Assembly: GCF_900129565.1 (NCBI RefSeq)
Contig: NZ_FQWD01000006.1
Coordinates: 355,651-419,650, forward strand
From: Marisediminitalea aggregata
GTDB lineage: Bacteria; Pseudomonadota; Gammaproteobacteria; Enterobacterales; Alteromonadaceae
Direction of reading: 5' to 3'
Length of the DNA stretch: 64,000 nucleotides
Part shown: positions 57,260 to 64,000 of the stretch, in pieces
Position numbering within the stretch: position 1 is the first letter of the stretch
Layout: every line of letters begins with the position of its first letter
Made by a program: the position numbers and the translations under genes
Notes under the pieces: generated by a model
Seen by the model: the letters and a program-made list of their open reading frames with translations, nothing else
Databases searched by the model: none
Told to the model about the DNA's origin: nothing

Positions 57260-57774
57260 TACCTTGTTAAACAAAACAGTCCGCTTTCATTAGCCCAACT
57301 TTCTATTTGAGTTGCTTTCTCTGGATTGCGAAGATAAAAAACATTGGTATCGTCCCAGCTTTCAAAGTACACAGCCTCTAGCTCAGGTAATACGACCTTA
57401 TAAAATTGAGAGCTGTCCACGTTATGTGGTGTGCACATCAAATAATTTACTTTCGCTGTGTAAGAAGTAAATTTACGAAATAATGGCAATGCTTTATGCC
57501 AGCGCCCCCTAAAAGTAAAATTCAGAATTTCAGTATTACTCACGAGATTTTCAGCGAATTTAATAAACTTTGAATCTCTTTCTCGTTGCTCTTCTTCGGA
57601 GACATCTGACAGAATCTTTAGTGCATCATCATGACCTAGCCAGCGGTCAAATACTGAAACAGCCATATAGGTATATTCAGAGGTGTCCTCTACAGCGACT
57701 AACTTGTCTAAATCAGGAAACTTTTCTCGCAGTTCCATCTGAGCATTCTTATCTAAAACTGAAAATCTACGCAT
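57259..57774 (-). CDS. Cassette gene, soluble protein of unknown function
   Basis: The 171-residue protein is soluble and acidic, with KNAQMELREKFPDLDK, FRGRWHKALPLFRKF and AVYFESWDDTNVFYLR. No family recognised. Its 3' end is directly at attC 9. Confidence 0.75.
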   Translation of the reverse strand: MRRFSVLDKNAQMELREKFPDLDKLVAVEDTSEYTYMAVSVFDRWLGHDDALKILSDVSEEEQRERDSKFIKFAENLVSNTEILNFTFRGRWHKALPLFRKFTSYTAKVNYLMCTPHNVDSSQFYKVVLPELEAVYFESWDDTNVFYLRNPEKATQIESWANESGLFCLTR

Positions 57775-57787
57775 GTTTCTGCTGGTA

Positions 57788-57878
57788 ACCTAACGCCCTA
57801 ATTTGGTGGCACAAACGCGTGGGCTAGACTGCGAAGCAGAGCCCGCGTGTTTGTGTCCCCAACATTTGATTGTTATGT
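57788..57878 (-). repeat. attC 10
   Basis: Cores ACCTAAC and GTTATGT on the plus strand; loop CTGCGAAGCAG. It is nearly identical to attC 14. Confidence 0.9.
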
Positions 57879-58175
57879 TCTGTCTTTGCATTTACTTACT
57901 TGGACAATTAAAAAACTAGATAAAAACAATAAAACTATACCAAGCGATATAATTTGCCAGTTAATATGAAGCAGGTCGAGACTATACCTGTATGAGGCAT
58001 AAAGAGTACCATCTTCATTATAAATTGGGGACGCCAACCATCGGTAAACTCGAAATAGCTCTTTATAAGTGCCAGCTAACAAAAAGCAAACGCCAGCTAA
58101 AAATGAAAATCTACAGAACCAAACAACTAACTGTAGTTGTGGATGAGTTACTTTACTGAAAGGTAACACAATCAA
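57873..58175 (-). CDS. Cassette gene, small membrane protein
   Basis: The 100-residue protein has two hydrophobic segments (about 17-37 and 72-93) with a soluble loop between them. A TTG at 58175 is used here; a GTG at 58169 with GGAGG is an alternative. The stop TAA is inside the attC 10 core. No family recognised. Confidence 0.65.
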   Translation of the reverse strand: MIVLPFSKVTHPQLQLVVWFCRFSFLAGVCFLLAGTYKELFRVYRWLASPIYNEDGTLYASYRYSLDLLHINWQIISLGIVLLFLSSFLIVQVSKCKDRT

Positions 58176-58188
58176 TTATCCTCCTTGA

Positions 58189-58301
58189 ACATAACGCTTT
58201 GCTAAGGGGCAATTGACTGTTGGCTAAACTTGCGCGAAGCGCCAAGCCAACTGTTAATTGTCCCTGTGAGTTTACGAACGAACTTTAGCAACTTGTTAGT
58301 T
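58189..58301 (-). repeat. attC 11
   Basis: Cores ACATAAC and GTTAGTT on the plus strand; arms TTGACTGTTGGCT and AGCCAACTGTTAA with a GCGCGAAGCGC loop. Confidence 0.9.
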
Positions 58302-58303
58302 GC

Positions 58304-59167
58304 TTATTCTGATTTGCCGGAAAATTTGCGTTTGATCCATTTCCAACCATATACGAACGGTAAAAAGATGATAAACCAGAACTTTTTAGCAAAAATAGCA
58401 GCAGCAGCTAAGAATCCAGCTTTAACAGCCGCTTTGCCTGTTGCAAGTTTATAAACCAATGCTCCAGCTCCCATTGCAGCAACAGTGTCTGTTTCAGGCA
58501 TAAAGTCATCATATTGAAAGCCTTCATTATATGTATAACTCGCCAAAACAGGCTCTAATACAGCCTCGGCATTAGTAAATTGTTCAGGCGAACCAGCCCA
58601 AATAACTTCTGTATAACCTTTTCTGCCTAGTTTTAATGCTTTAGCGTTAATAAATTGTGTATTCTCACTTGTATGCCCATTAATAGCCCAATAAATAATC
58701 AAGTTCTCTTTATCAAGAAAAGGTGTCTGCGCCCAACCGTCAATATATAGCTTGGCATGACCTTCAGCGCGTATTTTATTGGTTTCTTCTGTGCCTTGTA
58801 TGATTTCAGCTAACATCTCATCGGAGTCAATGTTTTCTTCCCAGTCATCAGTTTTTACAAAACCAATGTCATATCGCTGATAAATTGCCGTAGATTCAGA
58901 TTCATCGGTATGTATTTTGAGTTTTACTGCATCAGGCTTGAAGCCATCGTGCCCTTCTGTAAGAAGCATGAATTTGTGGGCATCTTTTCCCAAAACTAAA
59001 TACTCATTTTCACTAATCGTAATCTTTGCATCACTTGAGGGAAGTTCATAGCTATCAACTGCACCTTTCCAATCAAGTTGCTGAACCTGATTAAGGTACT
59101 CATCATCTTGAGAAAAAGCTGAAAAAGATAAAAATATGGTACATATAATTAATCGTCCTAAGTGCAT
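58304..59167 (-). CDS. Cassette gene, DUF2167 membrane-anchored protein
   Basis: The 287-residue protein has a signal peptide (ending FSQDD), then a DUF2167 body with ITISENEYLVLGKDA, YDIGFVKTDDWE, and the C-terminal tail ATGKAAVKAGFLAAA with a hydrophobic anchor (residues about 255-275) and a basic end. It is by far the largest cassette gene in the window. DUF2167 members sit in the outer or periplasmic membrane; their role is unknown. Confidence 0.85.
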   Translation of the reverse strand: MHLGRLIICTIFLSFSAFSQDDEYLNQVQQLDWKGAVDSYELPSSDAKITISENEYLVLGKDAHKFMLLTEGHDGFKPDAVKLKIHTDESESTAIYQRYDIGFVKTDDWEENIDSDEMLAEIIQGTEETNKIRAEGHAKLYIDGWAQTPFLDKENLIIYWAINGHTSENTQFINAKALKLGRKGYTEVIWAGSPEQFTNAEAVLEPVLASYTYNEGFQYDDFMPETDTVAAMGAGALVYKLATGKAAVKAGFLAAAAIFAKKFWFIIFLPFVYGWKWIKRKFSGKSE

Positions 59168-59226
59168 TATTATTTCCTTATTTGTTATTGTATTTTATGA
59201 TGATGCTGCATCGGCTCAACCTACGC

Positions 59227-59342
59227 AACTAACACCCCGCTTAGGGGCAAAAATACGTGGGCTATAATAACGAGCGAAGCGCTTGGAGCCTACGTGTTTT
59301 TGTCCCTAGCGAGCGCAGCGATTGTTAATGCGTTTGTTATGT
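59227..59342 (-). repeat. attC 12
   Basis: Cores AACTAAC and GTTATGT on the plus strand; arms AATACGTGGGCT and CCTACGTG with a loop ACGAGCGAAGCGC. Confidence 0.9.
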
Positions 59343-59347
59343 GAACG

Positions 59348-59782
59348 CTATTCACACGCCATAGTTGCCTGTTGTTTACACTTTGAAATAGATTCTTCCT
59401 CTGTACTACCACCCATACAGAAATCTAGCCTCAATAGCTTTTCTTCGCGGATTGGGGGTTTACCGTCAGCCAACGTCCAATCCCAATCTTTAATAACTTT
59501 CGTTACTGGCCTAGAAATAACCTTTTTAGGAACTGAGCTTATAAGATCGATGCTTTCGGTTGAACCACTCTCGTCGACTATTACCTTAAATATTCCGCAG
59601 CCAGCAATGCCCTTCATTGCCAACTCAACGGGATAGCGTGGCATAAATTGTTTCTCTCTAAGCCAAGTGCTTTCGGCAAATGTTGGATTCAAATGCGTTA
59701 ATTCTACAGAGGCATAATTGCCTGCGGCGAATACACCAGTAGACAAAAAACAGATGACGAAAAGTAAATTCTTGTAGTTCAT
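59348..59782 (-). CDS. Cassette gene, TonB C-terminal domain-like secreted protein
   Basis: The protein has 144 residues from the ATG at 59780-59782 with an AAGGAAGG ribosome site. A signal peptide ends near VFAAG. The body has MPRYPVELAMKGIAGCGIFK then VIVDESGSTESIDLISS, the TonB C-terminal pattern of a conserved Arg-Tyr-Pro and a turn. It has no N-terminal membrane anchor like true TonB. It could compete with or modify TonB-linked uptake; this is inference. Confidence 0.78.
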   Translation of the reverse strand: MNYKNLLFVICFLSTGVFAAGNYASVELTHLNPTFAESTWLREKQFMPRYPVELAMKGIAGCGIFKVIVDESGSTESIDLISSVPKKVISRPVTKVIKDWDWTLADGKPPIREEKLLRLDFCMGGSTEEESISKCKQQATMACE

Positions 59783-59803
59783 AAATCCTTCCTTAGTGAG
59801 TTC

Positions 59804-59919
59804 ACATAACACCCCGCTTAGGGGCAAAAATACGTGGGCTATAATATCGAGCGAAGCGAGGACAGCCCACGTGTTTTTGTCCCAGGGAGCTTGCGACCGG
59901 CTACAGCGGTTTGTTAGTT
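59804..59919 (-). repeat. attC 13
   Basis: Cores ACATAAC and GTTAGTT on the plus strand; arms ATACGTGGGCT and AGCCCACGTG with a loop TCGAGCGAAGCGAG. Its left half is nearly identical to attC 12. Confidence 0.9.
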
Positions 59920-59925
59920 ACCTTT

Positions 59926-60204
59926 CTATGGTATTCCTATTTCCCATAATTGCTCTTGGCTCAACAGCAAGGTTTCTTGATTAGCAGTAAACCTAATACC
60001 GATACAATAGCTGCTTGTTATTAGAACACCTTTCTTTTTTAACTCAAAAACCACGATGGCGTCTTTACCATGAAAGTCTTTCCAAGAGTTTAGGCGGTAA
60101 ACAGTCCCTTCAATAGTGCACTCTTTGTCGTTAAAGAGAAGTTCATCACTCTCATTACTTAAATACCTTGAACGAAGCTTTTCTAAAAAAGAGAACTGAT
60201 TCAC
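59926..60204 (-). CDS. Cassette gene, small soluble protein
   Basis: The 92-residue protein has LRSRYLSNESDELLFNDK and GTVYRLNSWKDFHGKDAI. It is likely mostly beta-stranded. No family recognised. Confidence 0.7.
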   Translation of the reverse strand: MNQFSFLEKLRSRYLSNESDELLFNDKECTIEGTVYRLNSWKDFHGKDAIVVFELKKKGVLITSSYCIGIRFTANQETLLLSQEQLWEIGIP

Positions 60205-60220
60205 GAATTTCCTTTTTGGG

Positions 60221-60311
60221 AACTAACGCCCTAATTTGGTGGAACAAACACGTGGGCTAAACTGCGAAGCAGAGCCTGCGTGTTTGTGTCCCCAACATTT
60301 GCTTGTTATGT
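60221..60311 (-). repeat. attC 14
   Basis: Cores AACTAAC and GTTATGT on the plus strand. Nearly identical to attC 10, including the loop CTGCGAAGCAG and the segment CCCTAATTTGGTGG. Confidence 0.9.
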
Positions 60312-60314
60312 GGC

Positions 60315-60641
60315 TTATTCACTGATTTCTAAAAAGCCACCGGTTAGTTTACGCTCAAATGAAGAGCCCACTGGTGAGTTTAGGTACGGGACAATATCGC
60401 AATCATAATTCGCTATTGTATTAATATCATAAATCGCAAAGTTGTCTGCCGTATCCATATATTCATCCGATTCGTTTCCAGAGAAAAAGCGCCAACCCGA
60501 GTCTTGCTTAAAGTCTGGTTTTTCACGATACATATAACCGATTTGTTGACCTTCCACTGTGATTAAATCTGAGGCTACACAAGCTCCGAAACCAACGGCA
60601 ATTTTTTTCATATCGTCTGATTTCAGTTTAAAAAATTTCAC
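60315..60641 (-). CDS. Cassette gene, DUF2185 (Imm33-like) protein
   Basis: The 108-residue protein has ACVASDLITVEGQQIGYMYR, DSGWRFFSGNESDEYMD, NFAIYDINTIANYD and PVGSSFER. This is a very good match to DUF2185/Imm33, an immunity family of polymorphic toxin systems. The role of a lone cassette copy may be cross-immunity; this is inferred. Confidence 0.88.
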   Translation of the reverse strand: MKFFKLKSDDMKKIAVGFGACVASDLITVEGQQIGYMYREKPDFKQDSGWRFFSGNESDEYMDTADNFAIYDINTIANYDCDIVPYLNSPVGSSFERKLTGGFLEISE

Positions 60642-60656
60642 CGACTATCCTTTGCC

Positions 60657-60745
60657 ACATAACTTCTAAATATGGGGCACAAACTGGCAGGCTAAAATGG
60701 CGAAGCCGCTGCATGTATATGTCCCTTTTGAGCGCCTTGTTATAT
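60657..60745 (-). repeat. attC 15
   Basis: Cores ACATAAC and GTTATAT on the plus strand; TGGCGAAGCC loop. The segment TAAATATGGGGCACAAAC resembles attC 16. Confidence 0.85.
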
Positions 60746-61177
60746 TCCAGAGCCACCAAAAAGAAATCTAAATTCATTTGTTTGCTCCAATTCTGGGTAA
60801 GTGGATAGCAACTTTGCACTTAGTTGGTCCTTTAGCGCAAAATAATACGAGAAAAACTCTTCCCAGTTGTATTTAACTTTTTCACCTCGATGAAAAAGTA
60901 ATGTCACTTTATCATCTTCTTTCAGAATATGAATAGAATCACCGCTTAGTTGCATGACCAACCTTACGTCGATTTTATTGTTCCCCAACGTAATTGTAAT
61001 GAGACGATTTAGTTCTTTGTAGAATTCTAACAAGTAAACAGAAAACTCTATTTCATTTGAGGCGGTCCCGAACAGCACTGTTCCGAGAGTATAAAAGGAA
61101 AATTCATCACTCAATCCAGGGAAGTAATAATCTTGGTCCCAGCAGTTTAAGTCTTTAGAGAAGTCTATAATTTTCAT
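60740..61177 (-). CDS. Cassette gene, soluble protein of unknown function
   Basis: The 145-residue protein has MKIIDFSKDLNCWDQDYYFP, VRLVMQLSGDSIHIL, and EEFFSYYFALKDQL. It is beta-rich at the start and helical at the end. The stop TAA is in the attC 15 core. No family recognised. Confidence 0.75.
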   Translation of the reverse strand: MKIIDFSKDLNCWDQDYYFPGLSDEFSFYTLGTVLFGTASNEIEFSVYLLEFYKELNRLITITLGNNKIDVRLVMQLSGDSIHILKEDDKVTLLFHRGEKVKYNWEEFFSYYFALKDQLSAKLLSTYPELEQTNEFRFLFGGSGI

Positions 61178-61193
61178 ATAACTGAGTTAAAGA

Positions 61194-61299
61194 ATATAAC
61201 ACCTAAATATGGGGCACAAACAGGCAGGCTACAATGGCGAAGCCGCCTGCCTGTTTGTGTCCCAGCCCGCCTGCGGGCGACATGATTTTATTTTTATAA
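61194..61299 (-). repeat. attC 16, altered R'' core
   Basis: The R' core (ATATAAC) is good, but the other core reads TTTATAA at 61293-61299. Arms CAGGCAGGCT and GCCTGCCTG with an ATGGCGAAGCCG loop. Nearly identical to attC 19 across about 80 bases. Confidence 0.8.
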
Positions 61300-61300
61300 G

Positions 61301-61480
61301 TCAACGTCTAAACATCCACGACAAACAAATTAAAACAAAAATCGCTGACAAAGCCTTTGGGTAAATTGGATTTCTAGCTTTTAACCATTCTACGCTGGGG
61401 GATTTATTTGAAACTGGCAAATAACCGCCTACGTAAAGAGCAACCGAGAGACAAACAAAAATAACAAAGACAGTATTCAT
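61301..61480 (-). CDS. Cassette gene, very small two-helix membrane protein
   Basis: The 59-residue protein starts with ATG at 61478-61480; TTG at 61495 is an alternative. Two hydrophobic segments cover about 3-20 and 40-56, with a basic end. No family recognised. Confidence 0.6.
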   Translation of the reverse strand: MNTVFVIFVCLSVALYVGGYLPVSNKSPSVEWLKARNPIYPKALSAIFVLICLSWMFRR

Positions 61481-61510
61481 TGGCTCTGGAATCAATGCCT
61501 ACCCCTTGGC

Positions 61511-61639
61511 TTATAACGCCGCTATAAGGGGCCGGAGTTGCGTTGATTTGTTTGTGCTAGCGTAGCGAATAAGCACAAACCAAGCAACGCAACGGAGGTC
61601 CAGCCCGCCTGCGGGCGTACCCCGATAGCCTTGTTATGC
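61511..61639 (-). repeat. attC 17, unusual long-stem type
   Basis: Cores TTATAAC and GTTATGC. Its arms GTTGCGTTG...TTTGTGCT and AGCACAAA...CAACGCAAC differ from the other sites, and it lacks the TGTGTCCC box. It is the longest site at 129 bases. It ends the DUF4279 cassette. Confidence 0.82.
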
Positions 61640-62062
61640 ATTTGGCGCCTCTGTACTAAAATTATATAAATCGAAATCTACGCTTACACCTAGTTTTGCA
61701 CATGCAGAAATCAACTCTGCGCTTAGATGAAACCCTGAATTTGTATTTGTGTAGAAGCCCACACAATTTATACCTACTTTGTATTGTTCCCCTAACTTAT
61801 CAATGACTGATTTCTTCGGTAATAGTTTTGGCAATAAGTTCGAAAGGTGCTCGTCCTGATACGGTTCACTTCGAGGTAAAGAGCTATGAAACTTCCAGAA
61901 ACTTCGCTTTCTGGTATTACCATTTTTAAGCAGCTGACCTTTCAATGTTACCTCAGTAGGCGTAATACCCATCTGATGAGTAATCTCATCAGGTTCACAT
62001 TCGAAGTCAGCAACGTAAAAATAAGCGTAGGTGTCGTATTTTTCTTCCATATCTACATTCAT
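61634..62062 (-). CDS. Cassette gene, DUF4279-family protein
   Basis: The protein has 142 residues; ATG at 62060-62062 touches the attC core and one at 62050 is also possible. It has FECEPDEITHQMGITPTEV, RSFWKFHSSLPRS, CVGFYTNTNSGFHLSAELI and ACAKLGVSVDFDLYNF, the DUF4279 pattern. A family linked to polymorphic-toxin immunity or cassette pools; this role is inferred. The stop TAA is in the attC 17 core. Confidence 0.85.
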   Translation of the reverse strand: MNVDMEEKYDTYAYFYVADFECEPDEITHQMGITPTEVTLKGQLLKNGNTRKRSFWKFHSSLPRSEPYQDEHLSNLLPKLLPKKSVIDKLGEQYKVGINCVGFYTNTNSGFHLSAELISACAKLGVSVDFDLYNFSTEAPNA

Positions 62063-62170
62063 GCATAACCCCCCAATAACGGGCGCAGGCACGTAGGGCT
62101 CAATAGCGAAGCGGCCCTGCGTGTTTTCGTCCCAGCGACCACAGGGAGCGTGTTAATTGGTTTGTTATAA
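62063..62170 (-). repeat. attC 18
   Basis: Cores GCATAAC and GTTATAA on the plus strand; arms GCACGTAGGGC and GCCCTGCGTG with an ATAGCGAAGCG loop. Confidence 0.9.
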
Positions 62171-62479
62171 GCCATTTTCATAGCTTGTGATTTTATACAA
62201 TTTAATCGGCTGCTCTTCGTATGGTACTGAAACCGTTTCATTTAAGGAGCAGAGTACAAAAATGCCTTTTTGCGGAGGCGGCATTACTAGATTGTCAGGA
62301 TAGTCTTCGTTCTCAATTGGGCCAATACCCCACCATTTTTCCCCACTAGCCACAATGAGATTTGGCGGCCATCCATTTTTAAATCGCGTTTCGCCATTAA
62401 CTGTAAAGCACTCGTTTTCAGAATCTGAAGCCGAAACAAAGAAAGAAAAAAACGAAAAGATAATGGCTAAAATTTTCAT
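62165..62479 (-). CDS. Cassette gene, small secreted protein
   Basis: The 104-residue protein has a signal peptide (ending FVSASDSE) and a body with FKNGWPPNLIVASGEKWWGI, and one Cys pair (ECF, LCS). The stop TAA forms part of the attC 18 core. No family recognised. Confidence 0.72.
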   Translation of the reverse strand: MKILAIIFSFFSFFVSASDSENECFTVNGETRFKNGWPPNLIVASGEKWWGIGPIENEDYPDNLVMPPPQKGIFVLCSLNETVSVPYEEQPIKLYKITSYENGL

Positions 62480-62482
62480 GGC

Positions 62483-62587
62483 TTATAACACCTAAATAAG
62501 GGCACAAACAGGCAGGCTACAATGGCGAAGCCGCCTGCCTGTTTGTGTCCCAGCCCGCCTGGGGGCGACATAATTTTTTTGTTATTT
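62483..62587 (-). repeat. attC 19
   Basis: Cores TTATAAC and GTTATTT on the plus strand; loop ATGGCGAAGCCG. Nearly identical to attC 16. Confidence 0.88.
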
Positions 62588-63013
62588 GCCATGCACGTTA
62601 CGCCCTTTTATTTTAAGGCATTGATAACAAGAACCTGTAAATAAAGAAAGCCAAAAAAAGCCAAAGATTACAAGTGCCGTAATAACAAGAGCCATACGCT
62701 CGTCTTGTGTCGCATTTGATTTTGACAAAGCTACCAAAAGAGGAAAAGGCACGGATACGACTATTGAAGATAGTAGCGCTAACAAAAATTTAGGCTGATT
62801 TATTGTGGTTTGGATATAGCCAACAATTGTGTGATAAATAACAAAAAGTAATAAAATTATTGGCGCAAAAAAGAATAAAGATTGATAGCCCTCTGCTGCT
62901 TGAGATGCTTCCTGATACAAGTCTATATCTGTTAAAGCAAATAACAGAATAACTAAAGAGCCTGGAAGAAAGCTCCATAAGGCCGATGCAAAAGCAAAAC
63001 GTTTACTTGGCAC
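62582..63013 (-). CDS. Cassette gene, membrane protein of unknown function
   Basis: The protein has 143 residues from a GTG at 63011-63013, preceded by AAGAGA; a longer frame to 63097 lies inside attC 20. About four hydrophobic segments (10-28, 45-65, 75-92 and 108-128). The stop lies in the attC 19 core. No family recognised. Confidence 0.68.
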   Translation of the reverse strand: MPSKRFAFASALWSFLPGSLVILLFALTDIDLYQEASQAAEGYQSLFFFAPIILLLFVIYHTIVGYIQTTINQPKFLLALLSSIVVSVPFPLLVALSKSNATQDERMALVITALVIFGFFWLSLFTGSCYQCLKIKGRNVHGK

Positions 63014-63031
63014 TAATCTTATTCTCTTGGC

Positions 63032-63146
63032 ACATAACGCCCTGCTTAGGGGCGGAAACACATGGGCTAAAATTAGGAGCGAAGCGACGCAGCCCACGTG
63101 TTTGCGTCCCAGCGAGCTTGCGAGCGACTACAGCAGATTGTTAGGG
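63032..63146 (-). repeat. attC 20
   Basis: Cores ACATAAC and GTTAGGG on the plus strand; arms ACATGGGCT and GCCCACGTG with an AGCGAAGCGA loop. Confidence 0.9.
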
Positions 63147-63147
63147 C

Positions 63148-63606
63148 TCACCATGCCGATACTTCCTGAAAACTTGGTTGCAATACTTTAAAGCTTTCTG
63201 AGGCATTTGGTTCCCATGGCCAAATGCCATCAACGGTAGGAAAGATTAGCTGAAGTGCTGGGTAATCAGTCCCCTTGTATAACCAATTACACGAAAGCAT
63301 AAATTCTTCTTTAAACCTCTTTGCTACAGGTTTAAAGCAAACTTCAAATCCATCGAGAAACCCTTCATAAAAGCTTTCTTCCGTGAAAATTTCACCTTCT
63401 TGAACGCGGCGATTATATTCATTTGCGATCCAAGAGGACAACTCACTTCTCAGACCAAGGATGATCACTTCTGGGCGACTTTCCTGTTTGTTGATACCAA
63501 CAGTGTATGTGAAATTAGGATCTTCTTCTTTCGGGTCAAATACGGAAATAACATGGCATCCGTATTCTTCTATATTTCCCATAATCTTAATTTCTGCTTG
63601 GTTCAT
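63148..63606 (-). CDS. Cassette gene, DUF4262-family protein
   Basis: The 152-residue protein has EYGCHVISVFDPKEEDPNFT, YTVGINKQESRPEVIILGLR, and LQLIFPTVDGIWPWEP, the DUF4262 signature (YTVG, PE, and the final DG-WPWE). Unknown function; commonly found in variable regions. Confidence 0.9.
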   Translation of the reverse strand: MNQAEIKIMGNIEEYGCHVISVFDPKEEDPNFTYTVGINKQESRPEVIILGLRSELSSWIANEYNRRVQEGEIFTEESFYEGFLDGFEVCFKPVAKRFKEEFMLSCNWLYKGTDYPALQLIFPTVDGIWPWEPNASESFKVLQPSFQEVSAW

Positions 63607-63622
63607 AAAACTTCCTTGAGGG

Positions 63623-63739
63623 CCCTAACGCTCCGCATAACGGGCAAAAACACGTAGGCTACAATACCAAGCGAAGCGCAGGGAGCCTACGTGTTTTTGT
63701 CCCTAGCGAGCGCAGCGAGTGTTAATGCGTTTGTTATGT
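63623..63739 (-). repeat. attC 21, rightmost in the window
   Basis: Cores CCCTAAC and GTTATGT on the plus strand; arms CACGTAGGCT and AGCCTACGTG with a loop CCAAGCGAAGCGC. The right portion is close to attC 12. Confidence 0.9.
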
Positions 63740-64000
63740 GCGCGGCTCTGACACAACCTTTACGTAACCAACTATGGTGTAAGCCTCACAAATATGCCAA
63801 GTAAAGCCGTTTTTGATTAATGGTAAATCTTGTTTGGGCAATACAAACCCTCCAATTGCTCTGCAAGTTCTCCCAGGCTCTAGTATTTCGACACCAATAA
63901 AATTTAGCTTTCCAATAAAGGCATAATCTCGACCAGGGATCCAATGGTTTGGGCTTATCCCAGTTCGATATCCCCACCGATTTTTCATGGCAAGTTCAAT
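63734..64000 (-). CDS. Cassette gene cut by window edge, possible EF-Tu C-terminal-like fold
   Basis: The frame stays open to the window edge. An ATG at 63986-63988 gives 84 residues, but the 5' part may be missing. GISPNHWIPGRDYAFIG, and the ending GFTWHICEAYTIVGYVKVV, resembles the beta-barrel end of translation factor domain III (FxIxEGxxxVGxGxV). The resemblance is weak. The stop TAA is in the attC 21 core. Confidence 0.55.
   Translation of the reverse strand: MELAMKNRWGYRTGISPNHWIPGRDYAFIGKLNFIGVEILEPGRTCRAIGGFVLPKQDLPLIKNGFTWHICEAYTIVGYVKVVSEPRT

Larger units (their letters stand above)
52772..64000 (-). mobile_element. Chromosomal integron cassette array (distal part, 21 attC sites)
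   Basis: Twenty-one related 80-130 base sites with paired core arms separate short minus-strand genes. On the minus strand each site begins with RYYYAAC (R'') right after a gene's stop codon, has long imperfect arms around an AGCGAAGCG-type loop, and ends with GTTRRRY (R') just before the next gene's start. This is the attC structure. Gene direction and attC polarity agree, so attI and the integrase are expected beyond 64000. No integrase or promoter Pc is inside the window. Confidence 0.95.

Noticed and set aside
52772..63739. Regularly spaced repeats considered as a CRISPR array
   Set aside because: Repeat units are 80-130 bases, imperfect and palindromic with genes between them, unlike short CRISPR repeats and spacers; they fit attC.

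Overview
The window reads as a piece of a marine gammaproteobacterial chromosome, most like the Alteromonadales. The reasons are the mix of genes: a LiuR-controlled leucine degradation cluster, a laminarin-type GH16 and TonB receptor pair, a FapA-family protein, a CpxRA/CpxP-like stress module, HDOD and cyclic-di-GMP type signalling proteins, and a large chromosomal integron. The genus call is inference; no rRNA or tRNA gene was seen in the window.

Layout. 1-7.5 kb: housekeeping and signalling genes (end of a CBS-domain protein, a flavodoxin-like protein, an isoaspartyl peptidase, exonuclease I, a FapA-family protein, and a solute-binding protein fused to a degenerate GGDEF domain). 7.6-16.2 kb: leucine/isovalerate catabolism, with a thiolase facing a MerR-type regulator (liuR) followed by liuA-liuB-liuC-liuD-liuE; repeated ACGTTAA elements sit between the two arms. 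16.2-22.8 kb: two MFS transporters, an SRPBCC protein, a nucleoside hydrolase, glgC and a thioesterase. 22.9-28.6 kb: a beta-glucan (laminarin-like) operon made of a lipoprotein GH16 enzyme with three copies of an unusual DCCGGS module, then a TonB-dependent receptor, under a pair of LacI-type operators. 28.9-43.6 kb: HDOD protein, ketopantoate-reductase-like protein, glycosyltransferase, SufE-like protein, xthA, CbiM-like permease, a Cpx-like two-component system with a divergent CpxP/Spy-like gene, azlCD with a cupin-type regulator, and an ornithine/lysine decarboxylase.

43.7-52.7 kb is an accessory-looking block of small, mostly minus-strand genes: several GNAT acetyltransferases, small membrane proteins, a LysE exporter, an alpha/beta hydrolase and a histidine phosphatase.

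52.8-64.0 kb is the distal part of a chromosomal integron: 21 attC recombination sites, each at the 3' end of a minus-strand cassette gene. attC polarity and gene direction agree, so the integrase gene, attI and the Pc promoter should lie beyond the right end of the window. Most cassettes encode proteins of unknown function; many are membrane or secreted, and others belong to small families DUF2185/Imm33, DUF4262, DUF4265, DUF4279, DUF2167, CPBP and TonB C-terminal. Four of the eight leftmost attC sites have a damaged R' core, but none of the other thirteen do, and one cassette near the left end carries an in-frame amber codon. This looks like a decay gradient from young (right) to old (left) cassettes.
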